From the NCBI RefSeq assembly GCF_003688405.1, contig NZ_REFC01000011.1:310001-374000 (forward strand): a stretch of 64,000 nt of DNA. The letters run 5' to 3'. The notes under the pieces are model-generated. The model was not told the DNA's origin and ran no database searches. It was given only the letters and a program-made list of their open reading frames with translations. The position numbers were made by a program, and so were the translations under genes. Source of the stretch: Ulvibacter antarcticus. GTDB lineage: Bacteria > Bacteroidota > Bacteroidia > Flavobacteriales > Flavobacteriaceae. Shown here one piece after another: positions 9,413-16,981 of the stretch (positions are counted from its first letter, which is position 1; each line of letters opens with the position of its first letter).

Positions 9413-9501
9413 ATTTTTATATATATAGCTCTCTTTCAGTAAAGAGAGACGAAAATTAAACAATTAATTCAATCCGTAAATATACCAATTTAAATGGAAC
9501 C

Positions 9502-10533
9502 TTACTTTTTGAATTTCAGTTTTTCTGAACGCCCTTTTTTGAAGATTTTATTGCTATTCGGAATTCCTTGTCGCAGTATTTTTTGCTCTTCAAAAGGTAG
9601 TTTTATGATTTCTTTACAATCGTCACTACAGCAATTGTCCATTTTTGAAGCACAGGCTTCACATTGTATAAACAACAAGTGACAGGCTTCATTCTCACAG
9701 TTCACATGATTATCGCAAGCAGCACCACATTGATGGCATTTTGCTATGATATCTTCGGAAATGCGCTCGCCTCTTCGGTGATCGAAGACGAAATTTTTTC
9801 CGACGAACTTATTCTCCAGACCTTTGTTTTCCACCTGTCGGGCATATTCAATAATCCCGCCTTCCAACTGAAACACTTGCTTAAAACCTTTGTGTTTGTA
9901 ATAAGCACTTGCTTTTTCACAACGTATTCCGCCGGTACAATACATTACCAACTTCTTATCTTCTTTGTGATCTTTTAGATCTTCCTCAATAATATCTAAT
10001 GAATCCCGAAACGTATCAACATCGGGAGTAATAGCACCTTTAAAATGACCGATTTCACTTTCATAGTGATTCCGCATATCGACAAGAACCGTATCCGGAT
10101 CTTCGATTAGTCTGTTGAATTCTTCAGCCGCAACATGGACTCCTTTATTGGTCACATCGAAGCTGTCATCATTCAATCCGTCTGCGACAATTTTATGACG
10201 CACTTTTACTTTCAGTTTTAAAAAAGATTTTAGATCGTGTTCTATTGCGATATTGAGTCGTACATCTTTCAGAAAAGAAACTCCGTCTAAAAATTCTTTG
10301 AACTCGTTAAATCGTTTTGCAGGAACAGAAAGTTGAGCGTTAATTCCTTCGTGAGCAACATAGATACGCCCAAGAACTTCCATAGTATCCCAGGCAATAA
10401 ATAAATGATTTCTAAATAGAGAAACGTTGCCGACTTTGGCATATTGATAAAAAGAGAGGGTGAGGCGATCTTCACCGGCAGCTTCCAATATTTGAGCTCT
10501 CTCTTTTGCACTTAAGGTATTGTACAGTTGCAT
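9502..10533 (-). CDS. trhO: tRNA uridine-34 hydroxylase TrhO (rhodanese-related, YceA family)
   Basis: A 343-residue protein with an N-terminal acylphosphatase-like region ('YVAHEGINAQLSVP') and a rhodanese domain (about 120-225) with the cysteine loop 'CTGGIRCEKAS' near residue 195. A C-terminal cysteine-rich segment (CHQCGAACDNHVNC and onward) probably binds metal. The family performs oxygen-dependent hydroxylation of U34 in the tRNA wobble position to 5-hydroxyuridine. The ATG at 10533 is preferred because a -7 box at 10579-10586 would place the transcript start inside any longer version that begins at 10581. It is divergent from recA. Confidence 0.92.
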   Translation of the reverse strand: MQLYNTLSAKERAQILEAAGEDRLTLSFYQYAKVGNVSLFRNHLFIAWDTMEVLGRIYVAHEGINAQLSVPAKRFNEFKEFLDGVSFLKDVRLNIAIEHDLKSFLKLKVKVRHKIVADGLNDDSFDVTNKGVHVAAEEFNRLIEDPDTVLVDMRNHYESEIGHFKGAITPDVDTFRDSLDIIEEDLKDHKEDKKLVMYCTGGIRCEKASAYYKHKGFKQVFQLEGGIIEYARQVENKGLENKFVGKNFVFDHRRGERISEDIIAKCHQCGAACDNHVNCENEACHLLFIQCEACASKMDNCCSDDCKEIIKLPFEEQKILRQGIPNSNKIFKKGRSEKLKFKK

Positions 10534-10578
10534 GCTATACTTTTTTAGTGAAAAAGGTTGAATAAAATTAATCTTGGG

Positions 10579-10586
10579 CAAAAATA
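10579..10586 (-). promoter_or_regulatory. -7 box for trhO
   Basis: On the minus strand this reads TATTTTTG, a full match to TAnnTTTG. The predicted leader to the ATG at 10533 is about 40 nt. Confidence 0.5.
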
Positions 10587-10750
10587 AGGTTTTTCAACGG
10601 TTTAAGAAACTCTTGCGGCCATGTATAAAACTAGACAATTGACCAATTCCAATCCTCTCAAGATTTAACCCATTATTTGGAGAGGCCCAGTTACCAATTC
10701 CCTACATCATATTTTTTTTTTTTGGAATTTGGAATTTCTTTGTTGGAATA

Positions 10751-10808
10751 TAATACCTCGTTGCCTGCCCAATAAAATTAATCAGGCGGCCTTAGATTCG
10801 AGGTATTA
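10751..10808. repeat. Nested inverted repeat upstream of recA
   Basis: TAATACCTCG (10751-10760) pairs perfectly with CGAGGTATTA (10799-10808). Nested inside, GCCTG (10763-10767) pairs with CAGGC (10783-10787), extendable by two G-T pairs. The element lies in the divergent trhO-recA region, 36 bp upstream of the likely recA -33 element. The roughly 210 bases between the trhO promoter and the recA promoter hold no gene. Confidence 0.7.
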
Positions 10809-10844
10809 CATTGTTGACAAAAATTCTCATTAAGCCCGTATTCC

Positions 10845-10877
10845 TTTTGCTGTAAATACAAAGAAATAGTATTTTAG
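10845..10877 (+). promoter_or_regulatory. recA promoter
   Basis: TTTTG (10845-10849), a 20-bp spacer and TATTTTAG (10870-10877) match the Bacteroidota promoter layout with one mismatch in the -7 box. The predicted leader before the ATG at 10911 is about 25-30 nt. Confidence 0.55.
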
Positions 10878-10910
10878 CCTATCGACTCCTTCACAAATAA
10901 AATAGAATTC

Positions 10911-11915
10911 ATGAGCAAAGAAAACGAAGCTAAATTAAAAGCATTAAAACTTACTTTAGACAAATTAGACAAGACCTACGGAAAGGGAACTGTAATGAAA
11001 ATGGGCGATAAGGCCGTTGTTGAAGTAGAGACCATTCCCACAGGTTCTTTAGGTTTGGATATTGCCTTAGGAGTTGGAGGTTATCCAAGAGGAAGAGTAG
11101 TTGAAATTTACGGACCTGAATCTTCAGGTAAAACGACACTAACTTTACACGCAATTGCCGAAGCACAAAAAAAGGGTGGAATTGCCGCTTTTATAGATGC
11201 AGAGCACGCCTTCGATCGCTATTACGCTGAAAACCTTGGGGTTGATATTGAAAACCTCATCATTTCGCAGCCAGACAACGGAGAACAGGCTTTAGAAATT
11301 GCCGATAACTTAATTCGAAGTGGTGCAATTGACATTGTAGTTATTGACTCGGTGGCTGCCTTAACGCCAAAAAGCGAAATTGAAGGTGAAATGGGTGACA
11401 GTAAAATGGGCTTACATGCTCGATTAATGTCTCAAGCACTTCGGAAACTAACCGGATCTATTAGTAAAACCAATTGTACCGTAATCTTTATTAACCAATT
11501 ACGTGAAAAAATTGGAGTGATGTTCGGAAATCCCGAAACTACCACAGGTGGAAACGCGCTTAAATTTTACGCCTCTGTACGTCTAGACATAAGAAGATCT
11601 ACACAGATTAAGGATAGTGACAGTAATGTACAAGGAAATAAGACACGAGTGAAGGTGGTAAAGAACAAGGTTGCGCCTCCATTTAAAACGGTGGAATTCG
11701 ATATCATGTATGGTAAAGGAATTTCTAAAGTAGGTGAGATTATTGACCTCGGAGTTGATTTCGAAATCATCAAAAAGAGTGGTTCATGGTTTAGCTATGA
11801 CGATACAAAACTAGGGCAAGGGCGAGACGCTGTAAAAACACTTTTATTAGACAACCCTGAATTAATGGAAGAATTGGAACTAAAAATAAAAGATGCCATC
11901 GCGGCCTTAAAATAA
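10911..11915 (+). CDS. recA: Recombinase RecA
   Basis: A 334-residue RecA of normal length. Walker A is GPESSGKTT (about residues 66-74); the Walker B aspartate lies in '[12 protein letters not shown]'; the L1 and L2 DNA-binding loops are present ('[22 protein letters not shown]' and '[16 protein letters not shown]'). It binds single-stranded DNA as an ATP-dependent filament, carries out strand exchange, and in many bacteria stimulates LexA-type cleavage. I saw no LexA-like operator upstream; an unusual inverted repeat lies there instead. One inverted copy of the TTCCGAAG word falls inside the gene at 11439. No intein or frameshift is present. Confidence 0.98.
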   Translation: MSKENEAKLKALKLTLDKLDKTYGKGTVMKMGDKAVVEVETIPTGSLGLDIALGVGGYPRGRVVEIYGPESSGKTTLTLHAIAEAQKKGGIAAFIDAEHAFDRYYAENLGVDIENLIISQPDNGEQALEIADNLIRSGAIDIVVIDSVAALTPKSEIEGEMGDSKMGLHARLMSQALRKLTGSISKTNCTVIFINQLREKIGVMFGNPETTTGGNALKFYASVRLDIRRSTQIKDSDSNVQGNKTRVKVVKNKVAPPFKTVEFDIMYGKGISKVGEIIDLGVDFEIIKKSGSWFSYDDTKLGQGRDAVKTLLLDNPELMEELELKIKDAIAALK

Positions 11916-11933
11916 GAAGCCTTTTCTCCCTAA

Positions 11934-11994
11934 CGCAACCTTTTTCATTATCAGGCATCTACAAAGTGTAGAAACCTGGATTATTATGGTTGCG
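11934..11994. repeat. Three nested stems between recA and the sigma-factor gene
   Basis: CGCAACC (11934-11940) pairs with GGTTGCG (11988-11994), CAGG (11952-11955) with CCTG (11975-11978), and CTACA (11959-11963) with TGTAG (11967-11971) around an AAG loop. There is no T-run after the outer stem, so it is not a standard terminator. It could be a structured leader of the downstream gene. Confidence 0.55.
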
Positions 11995-12050
11995 GCTTAC
12001 CAAATGATGTAAGTGGCTACAATTTAAAATAATAACTCACGGGACTGCAA

Positions 12051-12587
12051 TTGACTTTAGACGAGCTCATCATACAATGTAAGAAGCAGGATGCTAAGGC
12101 ACAGGGGGAGTTGTATAAACAATATTCGGGTGTATTATTTTCAATATGTCTGCGGTATTCTCCTAATTACGCCGAAGCTGAGGATAGTTTGCAAGATTCT
12201 TTCTTAACTATTTTCAAGAAGATAGAGCAGTTTCAGGACAAAGGTTCTTTTGAAGGATGGATGAAACGTATTACCGTGAATACGGTCCTTCAAAAATATC
12301 GAAAGCAACGTGTATTTGACATTGCGAGAGAAGATCAAATCGAGGATGAGGAGGATTTGATGATTGAAGACGAAGGAATCCCATTGGATTTTCTGTTAAA
12401 GATCATTCAGGAGTTACCGGATCGGTATCGATTGGTATTTACAATGTATGTGATGGACGATTATGCACATAAAGAGATAGCCGAAATGTTAGGAATCTCT
12501 GATGGTACGTCTAAATCCAATCTGGCAAGAGCCCGAATAATACTGAAAAAGAAAGTTGAAGAATATAGATTAGAACATAAAGAGTAA
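12051..12587 (+). CDS. RNA polymerase sigma factor, sigma-70/ECF family
   Basis: A 178-residue ECF-size sigma factor. Region 2 is seen in 'YAEAEDSLQDSFLTIFKKI' and 'SFEGWMKRITVN'. Region 4 with its helix-turn-helix is seen in 'LPDRYRLVFTMYVMDDYAHKEIAEMLGIS'. The best start is a TTG at 12051; no in-frame ATG lies near enough to keep region 2 intact, so translation may be weak. About 105 bp downstream on the same strand comes an outer-membrane protein with an anti-sigma-like N-terminus, an arrangement common in Flavobacteriia, where the neighbour probably controls the sigma factor (inference). Target genes are unknown. Confidence 0.9.
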   Translation: MTLDELIIQCKKQDAKAQGELYKQYSGVLFSICLRYSPNYAEAEDSLQDSFLTIFKKIEQFQDKGSFEGWMKRITVNTVLQKYRKQRVFDIAREDQIEDEEDLMIEDEGIPLDFLLKIIQELPDRYRLVFTMYVMDDYAHKEIAEMLGISDGTSKSNLARARIILKKKVEEYRLEHKE

Positions 12588-12621
12588 GAAACTTTCCTAA
12601 TGTTAGTTTCGTATATATAAA

Positions 12622-12688
12622 GAGATCCCTGCCTTACGATGAGACAGGGGTAATAAACAAGTAAGAGATCCCCGCCTACGCGGGGAGT
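12622..12688. repeat. Two tandem REP-like palindromes
   Basis: Two related units begin GAGATCCC. The first has CCCTG (12627-12631) against CAGGG (12645-12649). The second has CCCCGC (12670-12675), loop CTAC, and GCGGGG (12680-12685). They occupy most of the gap between the sigma-factor gene and the beta-barrel gene. Their GC content is far above the neighbourhood, as in dispersed repetitive palindromes. Confidence 0.7.
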
Positions 12689-12692
12689 ACAC

Positions 12693-14231
12693 ATGAAAGA
12701 AAATAAGCATATAGACAGCCTTTTCAAAGATCGCCTCAACGATTTTGAAGCCTCTCCTTCTCCTCAGGTCTGGAAAAACATCCAAGCCGAATTGAATAAG
12801 GATAAAGAGGACCGTAAAGTTATTCCGCTTTGGTGGAAACTTGGTGGTGTAGCTGCGCTATTGGCACTTTTGCTTACTGTTGGTAATTCGATGTTTAATT
12901 CGGATGTGACCGATTCTGATGTGGTAAATACGGAAGAATCTGTTCGTTCTAACGATATCGATACTGAGGCAAACCCGATTATTACTAATAAGGAGGATGT
13001 TATTGTGGTTGCTTCGGAAGAAGACGCAACTAATAACAAGCTTCAGGAAATCGAAACTACTTCCGAAGCTTCTGAACAAATAAAAAAGGACAGTCCTGCT
13101 AATTACAAAGAGTCCGTTTCAAACAAGTCTGAGAACAACAGCCGTGTTGCATCAGAAACAAACTCTTCCGAAGAAAAAACGAAGAAGGCGAAAGCGACCT
13201 ATAATTCAAATCGCATAGAAGCACCAAAAAATCCTGTCTATTCTACAGAAAAAGAAGCTGTTGCAATCAATTCCGAAGAGAAAACAAAAAACATTGAGAA
13301 GCTTCAGAAGGAAAATGATGTTGTTAAAAGCAATCAAGAAAACCTAATTATAAAGAATACTCAGATAGAAGATACCGAAGTTGCTAAAACTGAAACTGCA
13401 GAGGACGAAAAGTCGTCCGAGGAGAAAAAATCTATATTGGACGAGATAAAAGAACAGGAAATTCTTAAAAAGGAGGATGCTATTGCAAAGGAGTCTAAAA
13501 TCGACAGACGATGGGATGTGGCACCTAATTTTGCTCCTGTGTATTATAATTCTTTAGATGGTGGTTCTTCGATCGATCAATCGTTTTCAGATAATTCGCA
13601 AAGCGGCGATGTTAATATAAGCTATGGGGTGCAGGTGAGTTATGCAATTAGCAATCGATTAAGTGTGCGATCTGGTGTAAATAATGTAGATCTAAGTTAT
13701 GGTACTAAAGGAATTGAATTAGGTACCGGACCCGTTTCTACTGCGCTTAGAAGTGTAAATTACGGCGGAAAAGAAATTGTACTTACAGCGGTAGATCAAG
13801 GTGGTATTGCAGAACAGAATTCTATGAATTCAGGAGAGTTTGGCGATATAAGTCCAAAATCGACAGATGGTGAAGCGATCATTACTCAAAACATTTCCTA
13901 TTACGAGGTTCCATTGGAATTAAAATACAGTTTATTCAATAATAAATTTGGGATGAACGTGATTGGAGGTCTTAGTACATTATTTCTGGGTAATAACGAT
14001 ATTTCGGTAAAAGCCGGTTCGTTCGAAAGTACTTTAGGAGAAGCTAATAATTTATCGACAGTAAGTTTCACAACCAATGTAGGGTTGGGATTTGACTATA
14101 AAATATCAAGAAAATTTAAGTTTAATATTGAACCGATGTTCAAGTATCAATTAAACCCGTATACGGATTCCTCAGTGAATTTTAAACCTTACTATTTAGG
14201 GGTTTATACAGGGTTTAGTTACAAATTTTAG
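12693..14231 (+). CDS. Outer-membrane beta-barrel protein with anti-sigma-like N-terminal region
   Basis: A 512-residue protein in three parts. Residues 1-45 are cytoplasmic-looking and contain 'FEASPSPQVWKNIQAEL', a pattern I associate with proteins paired with ECF sigma factors in this phylum. One membrane segment lies at about 48-65 ('LGGVAALLALLLTVG'). A long Ser/Glu/Lys/Asn-rich linker spans about 70-265. A C-terminal outer-membrane beta-barrel-like domain with alternating aromatic strands ends 'YLGVYTGFSYKF', with a terminal phenylalanine. It may bridge the inner membrane to the outer membrane and sequester the upstream sigma factor (inference). The linker carries four TTCCGAAG words within 270 bp. 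Two terminator hairpins follow. Confidence 0.78.
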   Translation: MKENKHIDSLFKDRLNDFEASPSPQVWKNIQAELNKDKEDRKVIPLWWKLGGVAALLALLLTVGNSMFNSDVTDSDVVNTEESVRSNDIDTEANPIITNKEDVIVVASEEDATNNKLQEIETTSEASEQIKKDSPANYKESVSNKSENNSRVASETNSSEEKTKKAKATYNSNRIEAPKNPVYSTEKEAVAINSEEKTKNIEKLQKENDVVKSNQENLIIKNTQIEDTEVAKTETAEDEKSSEEKKSILDEIKEQEILKKEDAIAKESKIDRRWDVAPNFAPVYYNSLDGGSSIDQSFSDNSQSGDVNISYGVQVSYAISNRLSVRSGVNNVDLSYGTKGIELGTGPVSTALRSVNYGGKEIVLTAVDQGGIAEQNSMNSGEFGDISPKSTDGEAIITQNISYYEVPLELKYSLFNNKFGMNVIGGLSTLFLGNNDISVKAGSFESTLGEANNLSTVSFTTNVGLGFDYKISRKFKFNIEPMFKYQLNPYTDSSVNFKPYYLGVYTGFSYKF

Positions 14232-14244
14232 GTTAGTTTTTTAG

Positions 14245-14302
14245 TTGGTTTGGGAAACCAAACAAAAGAAACCGTTCAACGCCATAGAACGGTTTTTTTT
14301 TG
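14245..14302 (+). terminator. Double-hairpin terminator between convergent genes
   Basis: TTGGTTT-GGG-AAACCAA (14245-14261) is a perfect small hairpin. It is followed by AACCGTTC (14270-14277) and GAACGGTT (14287-14294), then a T-run on the plus strand. It ends the sigma factor/beta-barrel transcript; plsC converges from the other side. Confidence 0.8.
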
Positions 14303-14323
14303 CTTAAAAATCGGTCAATTATT

Positions 14324-15064
14324 CTAAACAGAGGGCGATTGAAGTTCGTTTAAAATTATCTCCCTTGTTTTGGTTTTAAGCATTCTGCGATCATCGGCAG
14401 CTAGTATTTCGGTTGGAATTATAGGATGAACTCTCACGCGCATTTTCCCTGGACTACCGCTAAAAAATTCATACGAAAAACGCTTCTTATTATCATGAAA
14501 GGTCATTGGAGCAATAGGAATATTGTGCTCAATTGCTAGACGGAAAGCACCATCTTTAAATTCATCAAGTGTCATGTTTAAATCATCTGGAACACCGCCT
14601 TCAGGGAAAATACAAACACTTAATCCTTGACTTATTTTATGTTGGGCTCTTTTAAAAACTTCCCCCCGACTTTTCGGGCTGTCACGATCAACCAGTATAC
14701 AGGTTCGTTTATAGAAAAATCCAAATAATGGAATTTTCGCCAACTCCTTCTTTCCAACAAAAACAAACGGATTTCTGGTAACATACAGCATGAGCATGAT
14801 ATCGGCCATGGAAGTATGGTTAGAAACGAACATATAACTTGCGCCTTTTTTGTATTTTACATTTCTTTTGATAATAGGAAAGAATCCCATTCCAAATAGA
14901 ATGATCGTCGCCCATAAGCGTGCCAATTTGAAAAAGAATGGATACCAACTCTCTTTTAAAATGCTAATTACCAAAATAGGAAACATTAATAAAATAGGCA
15001 ACGTCACTAAAAGATAGAACCAAATTCTATATAGGGTGGTTAGTAAATAGCGGAAAAAATTCAT
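14324..15064 (-). CDS. plsC: 1-acyl-sn-glycerol-3-phosphate acyltransferase (PlsC/LPLAT family)
   Basis: A 246-residue membrane-associated acyltransferase. The catalytic HxxxxD motif is in 'NHTSMADIM' (about residue 81) and the substrate-binding motif is 'FPEGG' (about 154). Two hydrophobic stretches at about 10-32 and 42-62 anchor it to the inner membrane. Known role: it acylates lysophosphatidic acid to phosphatidic acid in phospholipid synthesis. Related LPLAT enzymes act on aminolipids, so the exact acceptor is inferred. The ATG at 15064 lies 7 nt after a TATTTTTG box, giving an almost leaderless message. It is divergent from trpS. Confidence 0.9.
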   Translation of the reverse strand: MNFFRYLLTTLYRIWFYLLVTLPILLMFPILVISILKESWYPFFFKLARLWATIILFGMGFFPIIKRNVKYKKGASYMFVSNHTSMADIMLMLYVTRNPFVFVGKKELAKIPLFGFFYKRTCILVDRDSPKSRGEVFKRAQHKISQGLSVCIFPEGGVPDDLNMTLDEFKDGAFRLAIEHNIPIAPMTFHDNKKRFSYEFFSGSPGKMRVRVHPIIPTEILAADDRRMLKTKTREIILNELQSPSV

Positions 15065-15071
15065 TCAAGAT

Positions 15072-15079
15072 CAAAAATA
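15072..15079 (-). promoter_or_regulatory. -7 box for plsC
   Basis: The minus strand reads TATTTTTG, a full TAnnTTTG match, ending 7 nt before the ATG at 15064. No clear -33 element was identified. Confidence 0.5.
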
Positions 15080-15112
15080 CTGATTTGAATAATGCGAATA
15101 GCCTAAAAAAAG

Positions 15113-15120
15113 TAACTTTG
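15113..15120 (+). promoter_or_regulatory. -7 box for trpS
   Basis: TAACTTTG matches TAnnTTTG. A TTTG lies at 15084-15087, 25 bp upstream, slightly beyond the usual spacing. The leader to the ATG at 15210 would be about 80 nt; I see no Trp-rich leader peptide in it. Confidence 0.5.
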
Positions 15121-15209
15121 CGCAAATTAAGTTGAATACCTCCGAAGACACTCCTTATAAATAGTGGCTCAATTGGTTTAAAAAGACTCCTGTTAATCCA
15201 GGAAATATT

Positions 15210-16178
15210 ATGGCAAGAATACTTACAGGAATTCAAAGTACCGGTACCCCGCATTTAGGGAACATTTTAGGAGCAATCATCCCCGCCGTGGAAATGGCAA
15301 ATAACCCGAAAAATGAATCTTTTTTGTTTATCGCAGATATGCATTCTTTAACTCAGATTAAAGACGCAGCAACCCTGCGAAACAACACTCATAGTACGGC
15401 GGCGACTTGGCTAGCATTCGGCTTAGATATTGAAAAGACGGTGTTTTACCGTCAAAGTGATGTTCCACAAACTGCAGAATTGTCATGGTATTTAAGTTGT
15501 TTCTTTCCTTATCAGAGACTTACACTTGCACATTCCTTTAAAGACAAGGCCGATAGATTGGGGGATGTGAATGCAGGCTTATTTACTTATCCTATGTTGA
15601 TGGCTGCCGATATATTATTATACGATGCTGAAATTGTTCCCGTAGGAAAAGACCAACTTCAACATATTGAAATAACACGTGATGTAGCCTCAAGGTTTCA
15701 TGCGCAAATGGGCGAGACTTTTGTTTTACCTAAAGGGCAGGTTCAAGAAGGCACCAAGTTAATTCCGGGTACCGATGGTGCGAAGATGAGCAAATCCAAG
15801 AATAATATTATAAATATTTTCCTTGGTGATAAACAACTTCGGAAGCAAATAATGGGAATTGAAACCGACAGCACCCCTATGGAAGAGCCTAAAGATCCTG
15901 ACACTTGCAATGTTTTTAACTTGTATAAAATTTTAGGTTCTGAAACAGCAATTGCTAGTATGCGTAATAATTACGAAGGTGGAAACTATGGTTATGGACA
16001 TGCGAAACAAGCCTTATACGAATTAATAATAGATCGCTTCGCAGAAGAGCGGTCTCGGTATACATATTTTATGGAAAATCTCCAGGAGATTGATAAAGCG
16101 CTAGAGCTAGGAGCTGCAAAGGCCGCAAAGGTAGCTAATGAAGTACTAAATAGAGTTCGAATTAAAGTAGGGTATTAA
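15210..16178 (+). CDS. trpS: Tryptophanyl-tRNA synthetase
   Basis: A 322-residue class I aminoacyl-tRNA synthetase of normal bacterial length. The HIGH-equivalent lies in 'GTPHLGNILGA' (about residues 12-22) and the KMSKS loop is an exact KMSKSKNN (about 192). 'FIADMHSLTQI' and 'LMAADILLYDAEIVPVGKDQLQH' are family-typical. It charges tRNA-Trp in the cytoplasm. The 3' end overlaps the convergent membrane-protein gene by 17 bp, so no terminator separates them. An inverted TTCCGAAG word lies at 15837. Confidence 0.97.
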   Translation: MARILTGIQSTGTPHLGNILGAIIPAVEMANNPKNESFLFIADMHSLTQIKDAATLRNNTHSTAATWLAFGLDIEKTVFYRQSDVPQTAELSWYLSCFFPYQRLTLAHSFKDKADRLGDVNAGLFTYPMLMAADILLYDAEIVPVGKDQLQHIEITRDVASRFHAQMGETFVLPKGQVQEGTKLIPGTDGAKMSKSKNNIINIFLGDKQLRKQIMGIETDSTPMEEPKDPDTCNVFNLYKILGSETAIASMRNNYEGGNYGYGHAKQALYELIIDRFAEERSRYTYFMENLQEIDKALELGAAKAAKVANEVLNRVRIKVGY

Positions 16179-16917
16179 AAAAACTTTCATTATTATCCAT
16201 GATATCCTCCTGTTCAGGATACGTACAATATAAGTAAAACAGTACAACCCCAAGCATAGACAACCCGCTATTTAAAACGCCACCTGCTACCAAAGGATCC
16301 TTAATAAAAAACAAATAATTAGAAGTTTCAATAATATCGCTCATAAAAAAAAGTGCTAAAGCCCCAATCAAAAAGGAGACTTTTCTTGTCTTATAACTAC
16401 TCATAAAGTAATAAATGAGTCCTATACTAAGTACTAGTAGTTTCAATATGGTAAAGATAAAGCCATAAAGCACATGGCTAATACTTAGATGAAACTCATC
16501 TATAAGCGCCATTATTTTGTAAATTATAATGCCGTCAAGAATTAAGATAATTGCTACCGGCCAACTATAATTTTTTATCACAAATTCTTTACGACATTCT
16601 CTTATTACTTCCCTCATCATTAAAACAAACCCAATGATTAAAAAGATTTCATTGGCATATAACACAGCTATTGCATTCACTATTAAATAATAGTTTATAA
16701 TGTTTAATAACATCGATGCAATAAATAACAAGAGAACGCTAATAAAAATCTTACTTCTTGGTTTATCGGTAGAAATATGCATTATCGTAATTAGCGATAA
16801 AAACAATAGATTGGCTCCAATACCAAACCCAAATTCTTTAACAATCTCAAAGTAAATCACTAAAATAGCAGTGCTTAAGATTAGAAACAAAAAGATTCTT
16901 CTGAGGATAATTGGCAT
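16162..16917 (-). CDS. Polytopic membrane protein, possibly YhhN-like
   Basis: A 251-residue, very hydrophobic protein with roughly seven or eight membrane segments. Near the C-terminus, 'FLIGALALFFMSDIIETSNYLF' resembles the 'GALLFFISD' segment of YhhN-family proteins (lysoplasmalogenase/TMEM86-like), but the similarity is short and I cannot confirm the family. The gene overlaps the end of trpS by 17 bp in convergent orientation. Upstream on the same strand lies dprA, with a 64-bp gap. No function is claimed. Confidence 0.6.
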   Translation of the reverse strand: MPIILRRIFLFLILSTAILVIYFEIVKEFGFGIGANLLFLSLITIMHISTDKPRSKIFISVLLLFIASMLLNIINYYLIVNAIAVLYANEIFLIIGFVLMMREVIRECRKEFVIKNYSWPVAIILILDGIIIYKIMALIDEFHLSISHVLYGFIFTILKLLVLSIGLIYYFMSSYKTRKVSFLIGALALFFMSDIIETSNYLFFIKDPLVAGGVLNSGLSMLGVVLFYLYCTYPEQEDIMDNNESFFNTLL

Positions 16918-16981
16918 GCGTCAAAAATAAGAAAATCTATTAGATAGCATGAGTTTCAAGTAAAGAAAGGAATTTATCATA

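Noticed and set aside
10751-10808. Palindrome upstream of recA as a tRNA or terminator
   Set aside because: There is no cloverleaf, CCA end or T-run, and trhO and recA both point away from it.
15121-15209. trpS leader as a T-box or Trp attenuator
   Set aside because: No T-box sequence, no Trp-rich leader peptide and no terminator hairpin are visible; T-boxes are not expected in this phylum.
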